Shown here: piece by piece, positions 55,413 to 64,000 of the stretch | Layout of the letters: every line of letters starts with the position of its first letter | How positions within the stretch are numbered: position 1 is the stretch's first letter | Source of the DNA: Amphibalanus amphitrite | Taxonomy: Eukaryota > Arthropoda > Thecostraca > Balanomorpha > Balanidae | NCBI RefSeq assembly: GCF_019059575.1 | Contig: NW_024881564.1 | Span: 62,001-126,000, forward strand | DNA length: 64,000 bases | Reading direction: 5' to 3' | The notes under the pieces: model-generated | Seen by the model: the letters and a program-made list of their open reading frames with translations, nothing else | The model's database searches: none | What the model was told of the DNA's origin: nothing | Translations under genes and position numbers: made by a program

Positions 55413-58214
55413 ATGGTAAGTTGCGTAATACGTATGCATAAGGTGCTGCTTTAAATTACTTTTAACTAAGCATTGATGTAAATTACATGCATGATGTAAT
55501 TAGGCATTACAATAGCTTTTTTTACTGTGATAATTAATGCTCATCCACCTATCTAAAAAGTGCGGATTATTTAATTATTGCTTGCTGTTCCAAAATATTA
55601 CCATAACAAGACACAACCGAATACCGATGCCTGATGAGGCTTACGTTTGGTGTTCTTTTGCTCTCCTCGCATTATCCTTTCTGAACGATGAATACGTTGC
55701 AAAGGCTTGAAAATGTTCCGTCTATCCTCATTTCTCTATCGTATGATGCAGCTGCAGCCAGCTGCAATCAGTATGTTGATACAATAAATAGGTCAATAGG
55801 CCAAAAAGCAAATCACCGATTTCTTCTTATGAGACTTCATTCCAGTAGATTCACCCTTATTCAACGGACCATCTGATCGATCACTTCAAACGTCTCTTTC
55901 CAGAGGGAGGTGATCAGTGTGCACGTGGGCCAGGCCGGCGTCCAGATGGGCAACGCCTGCTGGGAGCTCTACTGCCTCGAGCACGGCGTCCAGCCCGACG
56001 GACAGATGCCATCCGACACCAACGCTGCCAATGACGACAGCTTCAACACGTTCTTCTCCGAGACCGGCTCCGGGAAGCACGTGCCGCGAGCTATCTTTGT
56101 CGATCTGGAACCCACTGTTGTTGGTGAGGATACCGTCTGAATCATATGCTGATGAGCCGTGTGAGTTACAGGCAGCTGTTTGCGTAGTTTATGAGTATAC
56201 CTATCGAATTAAATCCGTCTGTATGAGTCAGTAATAGTTACTCACAGCAAGTTCAGCTTTCTGTGGAGCGTCAGGGATTACCATCCGATAGCATGTTGGC
56301 TTTACGAGTAGGTATGTACATACACCAATCACAATATTTCTTTTTTTCGAAATGTTTCCCGAGCTACAATCGTTTCGTTGCGTTTCATAAATGCCGAGAT
56401 GCTAGAGTGATATTGGTTTAACCGATATAGCCGTCTGCAGCTATAATGGGTTCCTTCGAGTGTATCCTCAATCAAAATTGTTATCTTCTTTTCAGACGAA
56501 GTCCGCACGGGAACTTACCGGCAGCTTTTCCATCCATCTCAACTGCTCTCGGGCAAAGAGGATGCTGCCAACAACTACGCGAGGGGGCATTACACTATTG
56601 GTGGGTACATACCTACATACAACTCTTGCAAGCCGTTATATCTAGTCGAACATGCAGAGGAGCTGGATTTTTGTTTTATAGAAACTAAGGCCGTATATAG
56701 GGATAGAAACAAAGTCGCTCATCTATCCGAACACATTGTCTCACTCTGGTTATGTTTACGCCTTGACGAATCTCATTTAAATTGACAATTTTGTAATGCC
56801 TAACTTGGCCTGATTTCCACACAGGTAAGGAGGTTATTGATCAGTCACTGGACCGCATCAGAAAGCTGGCCGACCAGTGTACCGGTCTGCAGGGATTCCT
56901 GATCTTCCACTCGTTCGGCGGCGGCACCGGCTCCGGCTTCACCTCGCTGCTGATGGAGAGACTTTCCATCGACTACGGCAAGAAGTCAAAACTGAGCTTC
57001 TCCATCTACCCTGCACCGGAGGTAACTATTTGGCCGACTTTTTCGAAGGAACATGACAGGTAATTCTGCCAAAGGACGTGCTGAATTAAATATGCTATCG
57101 TCCTATCATCGATCGATTCTTTCGCCATCACTGGCCCTTACCAAGCTTCAACGATACCTGAAACGTCTGTCTTTTTCAGGTTGCCACTGCCGTCGTGGAG
57201 CCTTACAACGCAGACCTGTTTACCCACACCACTCTGGAGCATACTGACGTCGAGTTCATGGTCGACAACCAGGCCATCTACCAGCTCTGCCAGAAGAACC
57301 TGGACATCGAGCGTCCGACCTACACCAACCTGAACCGTCTGATAGGCCAGATCGTCTCCTCCATCACGGCCTCGCTGCGCTTCGAGGGAGCGTTGAATGT
57401 TGACCTGACCGAGTTCCAGACCAACCTGGTGCCGTACCCTCGCATCCACTTCCCGCTGGTCACCTACGCTCCGGTCATCTCGGCCGAAAAGGCGCAGCAC
57501 GAGAGCCTTTCCGTCTCGGAGATCACTCAGGCCTGTTTCGAGCCGTCCAACCAGATGGTCAAGTGTGATCCGCGCGAGGGCAAGTACATGGCCTGCTGCC
57601 TGCTCTACCGCGGTGACGTTGTCCCCAAGGACGTCAACGCCGCCATCGCAGCCATGAAGGCAAAGAGGAGCATCGAGTTCGTGGAATGGTGCCCGACGGG
57701 ATTCAAGGTAAGTGCTTTGACGTTTGCTGCTGACCGTTCTTATTTTCTCGTTGCCATCCACCTTTTTCTGCTAATTAAGCATCGTAAAGGCTCTGTACGT
57801 AAAGGGCTTGCCATCGTTCACCTTCAATCATTCCTTACCTGAAACGCTGTCCAGTGCCAGCATATATATTAGCATAGCATCATATCAGCGGTGTGCTGAC
57901 TTGACCAAACTTTTCTCCAGGTGGGCGTCAACTATCAGCCGCCGACCGTGGTGCCCGGCGGAGACCTGGCCAAGGTGCAGCGCGCCATCTGCATGCTGGC
58001 CAACACGACTGCCATTCGCGCCGCTTGGGCTCGGCTCAACCACAAGTTCGACTTGATGTTCGCCAAGCGCGCCTTCGTGCACTGGTACGTCGGCGAGGGC
58101 ATGGAGGAGGGCGAGTTCGCTGAGGCCCGTGAGGACCTGGCCGCGCTGGAGAAGGATTACGAAGAGGTGGAGGCTGGGGGTGATGAGTATGAGGAGGGAG
58201 ACGATGAATATTAG
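55413..58214 (+). CDS. Alpha-tubulin, divergent isotype
   Basis: Alpha-tubulin pairs with beta-tubulin to build microtubules. Exons join in phase: 55413-55415 (the ATG alone, followed by GTAAGT), 55904-56123, 56496-56600, 56825-57021, 57180-57707 and 57921-58214. The product is 448 residues, against about 450 usually. Family landmarks include [12 protein letters not shown], the GTP-binding [29 protein letters not shown], the catalytic Glu region [44 protein letters not shown] and [15 protein letters not shown]. The tail is Glu/Asp-rich and ends in Tyr (EEGDDEY). Several features differ from major isotypes: the start reads MREV instead of the usual MREC, the K40 acetylation loop reads [13 protein letters not shown] with no Lys and one residue fewer, and the segment after VEPYN ([16 protein letters not shown], then [10 protein letters not shown]) is unusual. 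This points to a specialised, perhaps germline or maternal, isotype; the tissue is inference. Confidence 0.97.
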
Positions 58215-60560
58215 CTGGAGGAAATGACGTCAAAAGCGTCGGCATCATGATGACGGGAAACGGAATGAAATCAACGAACGACGGGTATTAGAAGAGAGGA
58301 TATTTGAAGTCTTCGTCACACAAAGTGCACTCTTAACAAGCCGTATTTCTGAAAGTCTGAGGCATTGCAGCTCTATTTGTACTAGCTGTACAGAAACAGA
58401 TGTCGCTTGTGTTTTCGTATGGTTCATAACGTTGTTTCATTCATTTCATTCGTAATATTCATGGCGTCATTATTTTTGTTGAATATACTATAATCAGTAT
58501 TATACTAGCGATCTCACTTGCATAGCTAATTAGGACAATGCTCCACTTGCCATATCTCAGGTAGGATTTCGTAGATGAGTAGTTTTCTCGAAGGTTTGTG
58601 TGATGCTTTTCTCTGCGATGGCTGACGTATCATCTAATTCTACATGCACCATAATGCAAATGATCGCAAGTTCGACGATTACCTTACCAATCGTCACTAC
58701 GTGTATGCTAAGTGTGGCAGTGACGAATACACATTATGTACCCTGCAGCTGGCCTTTTCTCAGCAATTAGTTAGGTGCTTAGAAACCTACCATCTTAGGA
58801 GCAAGTGATGACTACCTGCTTTCTAACCGTTGTAGAATGTAGATTGCATACTGCACAGACTTCGCTCGATAATGACGCAACTCGGCGGGATTCGGATTGA
58901 ACAATGTGATCATCGGTCAAATCTCCATTCTAGAACGATGGTCCGATCACGACACATATGCTGCGTCTTCTCCCTTTTCTACACGGCTCATGGGCCATGA
59001 AGAGACAAGGGTAGGGGAGGTAGGATGGGTAGTCAAAAATGAAAAAGTCACAAGTGAATGTTTCGGTGTTTTTCGGTAATGCCATCAAAGTTCAGATGTC
59101 ATCAAAGGTCGAAGCTCGACGATCTCAACGTTTTTCGACAAGTTTGTTCCTAATCAGTAAACTGCTACAAAGCTATAAATCAATGAAAACATTCGAATGT
59201 TATCTGCTTTTTTCGCTTATCGGCTGATATCTACTTATATTTGAACCATGTTGAATGCTGTGAAATCGAGATGACAGAAAATAAATTAATTTGTTTCGGG
59301 TAAATTTAAACTTTAATTCACCCAACGCTTGCTTCGACAACAACGCTTTTTTACTTATGCTGCGTTTCTCTCGCCGGACACATTAAATGTACTTTATTAA
59401 AATCTGATCTTAATTGGTCCACTTTGAAAGTTGACCTTAGGTCAGCCCATGACCTGACCAGAGATGATCACGTTGCATTTCAGTCGATTAATTAATAAAT
59501 ACTGTTGAGCTGAACATAAGAAGTCTCTTTTTTAAATCGTTTGAATATGTCCCTGTAGAAGTTGTCAAAACATGAGATTGTGGATACGACATTCAAATTT
59601 ATTTTCAAAAGACCCATTCATTAAATATGCACTGTAGCTATTTTCCAAATCTATTTAGGAGTGTTTCTTACGGTTCCGTCAGAAGACGATGCAGTTTGGC
59701 TATTTCTAGGTGACTTAATAGTTAATATCTAGAGGTCACAAAATCGACCCCAATCACAATTTGAATACCTAAGGCATACTTCTGCTTCTTATAGGTATTC
59801 AAGTAGTCTCTCTTGATATCCCCTTCGTCCCTCCTCGATACCAACATCATCAGCCTTTATCTTTGTCGTTTCGCACCTGGGCCCTGACATTTGCGACGTT
59901 GGCCGCTAGGTGGCAGATACCTTCTACAGAGGACGCTCCGATCACTAATCACAGTTGTGCAATGTGCAATGAATGTGCAACTGCATAGTGCACACCGACC
60001 GACCACACCGATAGCCACACCGACCGACGGCATTATATCGACTATCGAGGAAATGGACGTTTCCTCCAGTTACGGAATGGCTAAAATAGGCAGTAATGGC
60101 ATCGCACGGCAGAAACGTGTTAATTTCGGTTCTGGGAAATGTTCTGAACCGATAGAGAAGGTCTTATTCATCAAAAGGTTAAACTAATTGCTCGTGCAAC
60201 GAAACATTTGTGTGATGTCAGTAGAAAATCATCATTTCTGCAGAACGGATCGGACCCACTTTACCCCCAGACCGAATTCAGACAGCCGTTTATAGGCGCT
60301 GGATAATAACTAGCAGTAAAAACATTGTGTGGATCGAGGAGCAGACAGGCGGTGCCTGCCTTCCCGTCGCTACCGTTGGACAAACAGCAGGTCAAAACAT
60401 TCTTGGAATGTGCGTATTGAACGCCTGTTTTTGATCAGCCATAGTGACACGGGTTGGTAATTAGCCTTAAAGGAATCTGTAAAAGGCAACATCATTTGAT
60501 GATATAAGCTGGTGAGCAAATATTGAACTTATAGGTGGGAATGAATATTTATTCATATTT
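58215..60560. other. Intergenic region, no gene seen
   Basis: AT-rich sequence downstream of tubulin, including its 3' UTR. No recognisable protein, RNA gene or element ends. A short CACACCGACCGAC repeat lies near 59993-60025. Confidence 0.5.
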
Positions 60561-60639
60561 ATTCATACATGAATTCATATACAGATTTACAATGGCCATT
60601 CAACACTACGCTACTCAAGTTTTCTTTCCAATTCTTTAA

Positions 60640-61530
60640 ATACCCCAGCATCGTACCAGTTTGTACCTGCCTACGTTCCCGACCCCTGAACGATAATGTG
60701 ATTGACCCCGGCCTAACGTTCCTCTCCGACCATCTGCCCCTACAGCTGAGCTACACGGCTGGACAGGGTCCGGTCGAAGCCCGCGGGCTTCGATGGCGCG
60801 GGCTTCAGCATGGCACCGCGGTGCCATGCTGCTGGGGGCTGCTGCGGCCTGCGACGGATGGCGGCTGTTGCTTCCGCTCCCTGAGGAGGTGCCGTCCTTG
60901 TGGCGCACAGGGCGGCTACCCACGGTTGCAGCCCGATGGCTTCATTCTCGGGACGCGGCCCGTTGGATGTGCGACGACCGGCACCTTGCGACCGCTGCGG
61001 TGACCGGCAGCGGTGCCCCCTCTCCTGACTTGACAACGGACTACATCTTCGTGCTGCCATGGGGTGGCGCCACTGGTGGGACGAGCGCCACTGGTGGAGC
61101 AGGCGCCACCTCTGTGGCGCTACTGCCGACCTCGGACCGGCGGGATGGCGGCGTCGAACGCCCGATGACTGTGTGCTGGACGGCGATACTGAGTCGCCGC
61201 TCTCCGGGCACCATCCCCATCGACCAAGGCCCGGCTGGTGCTTGGCGCCGGGTGCCGGATGGCCGCTGCGCTCGGCGGCGGTGCTGGGTCGCCGCTCTCT
61301 GGAACGGCCGCTGACTCGTCTTTTTGATCTCGTCTTTGTGTTACCGTCTGGTTAGGCACTGTCAAACTCCCCAATATAACCTTTAACACTAACTGTCCGT
61401 ATTCTAACAAAACTAACATGTGAATCCTTTCCGACCAATCCCGTTTGACAGTGCCATAAATTATGAATTGTTCAATGTGTGATCCCAAATTATAATCAAT
61501 AAACGGAACGGAACGGAACGGAAATGACGT
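60640..61530 (+). mobile_element. Possible truncated LINE or SINE with a CGGAA-repeat tail
   Basis: A plus-strand frame reads DPGLTFLSDHLPLQLSY near 60703-60755, resembling the SDHLP end of the endonuclease domain of non-LTR retrotransposons. GC-rich sequence with repeated GCCACTGGTGG follows. The stretch ends AATCAATAAACGGAACGGAA with further short copies (61496-61523), like the simple-repeat tails of some LINEs and SINEs. No reverse transcriptase is visible. The assignment is tentative. Confidence 0.3.
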
Positions 61531-63839
61531 TGATGAAGAACCGCGGTTATGGTTATATGATTCTTGGCGGGGATGGTTTTCCAACGTGTCTTGAGTTTTC
61601 ACTATTGTCTAAAATGACACGAGAACAATGTCCTGCTGCTTCCGTACATTTTGTTGCACATATGTCCAGGAATATGATATGCAAATGCGAGACCAGGCTC
61701 ACATAATAACTTCGAGTTACATAAGACGGTCGTATGTCAAGACATAATCTAAGCCATCTAAGCATATCATATGGGATTAGGTACTCGTCCATAGCTTTAC
61801 CGATCTCGATTGCTTTGAAACTTTCCGCGAATAGTAGGAGCATATAAAACTATACATATATTAGATATTTGCAGCGGCTAAGCCTACGTTTTAGTCACAT
61901 TTGAAGGGTGAGTTTCCAGTTAGCAAAGGCAATGTTGAATTTATCCGATGCATCAGGGAGCTGGGACGGGCCGCGAACTCTTACTACGACAAGCACAAAT
62001 AACAAAGACGTTTATGGTGTTCTGAACGTGTCGCCTGCATGTACCCACTTAATTAATTTAAATTTACTAACCTCTGCAGCAAGCACACATAACAACCCAC
62101 AAAACCACCACACGCACGCGAGACTGACTCCATCAAAAAGCTCCAGGCCAGCGGCGTTGACACCCCCCCCCCCCCCTACAGAATGACGTGATTCTGTTGG
62201 GAGCGTGTCCATGGCCGCGGCCTGTTCCATGAGACTGACCTCCTCAGCGCCGCTAAAGATCATCGCACAGGGGCAGTGGCCACAGCGAACGCTCGCTTTG
62301 TTCGCTGCTTGTTATGCCGTGCGCTGGGCAACAAGCGGCCACCCGATCGACCCGCAGTGGCAGTGAGGGCTCAGTAACGCCGCCCCAAGCGGGTCACGAC
62401 CTTTACCCCGCGGGCGCACGCAAGGTTAGATGGTATGCATGCTTTTATGTGAAATGGGTGATTGAGAAGGTAGCAAGCGGCGCCAGGCTTATAAACCAAG
62501 CCTCGTTATGCCAAAATAAAACGTATAAAGTAGGTATATACTTTGGGTGAGGAGAATGGGCACACATACGCCTGTATGGCTATGGCTGACATTTGGGCCC
62601 GCTGGGTTGATGGTTGAGACACTTTAATAAGTAGGGTCACTTCTGGACGCCAAAAGGCCCCTTTTAACCAGCTTGGTGTGGTTTCAAACAACGTCAATCA
62701 CCCTACTTCTCAACAGGGTAAGTGAACCTTCAACAAATTGACAACTCAACCCCCATCTCATGTCATTTTGGTCACGAATTGGGCCTTTTGCTGAATAAAA
62801 CGTTCCGTGCAACACCACACCAGCATCCGGGCCATTTGCTTACCATGGGTACCAGAACTGTGGTTGGGACTGAGCTCTCTCAGACTAATATTTACCTTCT
62901 TAGATCTCAGTTTAGCGCATAGGTGGAGAATTGTGACCAGCTGGGGGTGCTCGGGCGCAGCAAATCCGCCGCCGCCTAGCGGTGACCTTGACCCGCGCCG
63001 CCCGGCCGCGGCTCCAAAGCCAAGCCGGCGTGGCCGGCGTGGAATTGGGAGAGCTCGAGCACCCCCAGTCCAGCACAATTCTCCACCCATGGTTTAGCGT
63101 GGAGGCTTCACAGACTATAGCGAGTGGAGACTAGCTTTCGATCCACTTTACTCACGCGCTGGCAATCTACCGAACAGTGGCGAAAATGATAAGAGAAAGT
63201 TTCCAAGCACTGCTCATTTTACGGCGGCGTTTGGTACAAGATAATGTCTCGTTCCTAAAATTGTAGACTCGACAGAACGTGTTGCAAAATCCCCTTTTAC
63301 CGGGTAGCCCTCTTTCTCTTTCTTTTTGGCTTTCGATCTTTCACGATTTTGAAGCATCATTTTGTCACCTTAAGTCAAATTGCTGAGGAAAAAATGCTAA
63401 AAGTTTGGTGATGATGTCTCCATTCAATCAAAAGCATTGAAAGAAAATTATGGGGATTGTGTTGCCGCTAATAATTAGCAGCCACCCCGGAAAAGGCACG
63501 GCACCAGCTGCCGTATCACCCACGCTCAAGCACCTTGCGAACACCGCGCATCCCACGCTAACACCAGTGGTGTCAGAGGCGCACTATTCATCACCAGACA
63601 ATCGGTACCAGCAGACTCATGGCTCGACCATCGCCACCAGACCCTATCGAACTACCAACCCTGCCACCGACACCACCTCCCTCCCCCGCCCTTCGACAGT
63701 ACCAGTCCCGCTCTGTCCATCGAGCTATCAGGGAGGCAGGGGGTCCCGGGGGGCAGACGGGGGGGGGGGGGGGCAGACGGGGGTACCTTCGAAAGGAGGC
63801 CGACGCGGCTACTTACCGACTTACCCCGGGCGGGTCGCT
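61531..63839. other. Intergenic region, no gene proved
   Basis: Mixed sequence with a C run at 62161-62176, a near-palindrome built on ACCAGCTGGGGGTGC and GAGCACCCCCAG (about 62937 and 63056) around a GC-rich core, and a G run at 63758-63772. No recognisable protein. Confidence 0.4.
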
Positions 63840-63955
63840 ATGACGCTGAGTAACAACAGAATTCCAGGGCGGCGCTGGGCGGTCAGCGTGCTGGCTGGAG
63901 CCCTGAGGGTCGGCAGCTTCACACAGAGGTCCGGACAGTTACTGGAGGGGGACAG
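63840..63955 (+). CDS. Candidate first coding exon of a gene running off the right edge
   Basis: An ATG at 63840 opens a frame of 38 codons (MTLSNNRIPGRRWAVSVLAG and following) that ends at a good donor, GACAG followed by GTAAGA, leaving two spare bases. The same frame is open back to 63450, so the start could be earlier, though the upstream part looks low-complexity. No family is recognised. Confidence 0.3.
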
Positions 63956-64000
63956 GTAAGACAAGTGGGATTCAAAGGACCATGGACGTATGTATGTAAT

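Noticed and set aside
54916-55414. Minus-strand frames upstream of tubulin
   Set aside because: Two overlapping frames in a moderately GC-rich promoter-like region, neither with recognisable protein content.

Overview
The window is eukaryotic nuclear DNA from an animal, most likely an arthropod and perhaps a crustacean. That placement is an inference from gene structure (short GT-AG introns, a mariner-type element with TA target duplications, many small DNA transposons) and from protein similarity judged by eye. Four genes can be assembled from sequence: a SPO11 meiotic endonuclease gene on the minus strand (3069-10631), a complete PGAP3 gene on the plus strand (13121-15658), a very long PPM1E/PPM1F-type (POPX) PP2C phosphatase gene on the plus strand (at least 20883-51594, probably from 19011 or further upstream), and a complete alpha-tubulin gene on the plus strand (55413-58214). 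A possible first exon of a fifth gene lies at the right edge (63840-63955).

Layout. 1-1150 holds old AGGTCA-rich repeat copies. 3069-10631 is SPO11, whose 3.3-kb last resolved intron carries a minisatellite and a TTAA-flanked transposon. 10632-13120 is intergenic and contains a 1468-bp non-autonomous hAT-like element with a perfect 8-bp target duplication. PGAP3 follows. 15659-19010 is repeat-rich and includes a 468-bp TTAA-type MITE. The phosphatase gene then runs for over 30 kb. Its 20.3-kb intron (26353-46663) holds a long CT-rich microsatellite, a nearly intact mariner-type element and two possible alternative terminal exons. 51595-55412 is intergenic with a second large TTAA-flanked element. 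Tubulin follows, and then a gene-poor stretch with a possible LINE remnant.

Two genes look structurally unusual. The SPO11 model has an uninterrupted N-terminal exon of about 688 codons, of which about 640 precede the recognisable SPO11 core, and this extension carries about nine DDLDEP-type acidic motifs, most of them 18-26 residues apart. The phosphatase model joins a PP2C domain to an acidic linker, two tandem PAM2-type motifs (known in other proteins to bind the MLLE domain of poly(A)-binding protein), five FxSQLSxGVSxLxHQIQ-type repeats, a long LEA/apolipoprotein-like Ala/Glu/Gln helical repeat tract and a histone-H1-like Lys/Ala/Pro tail. Splice phases are compatible at every junction, but no transcript evidence is available here.

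The genes do not form an obvious functional cluster. The transposons share a theme: elements with different termini carry similar internal units rich in GGTCAGGTCA and, in some, TGACGTCA.
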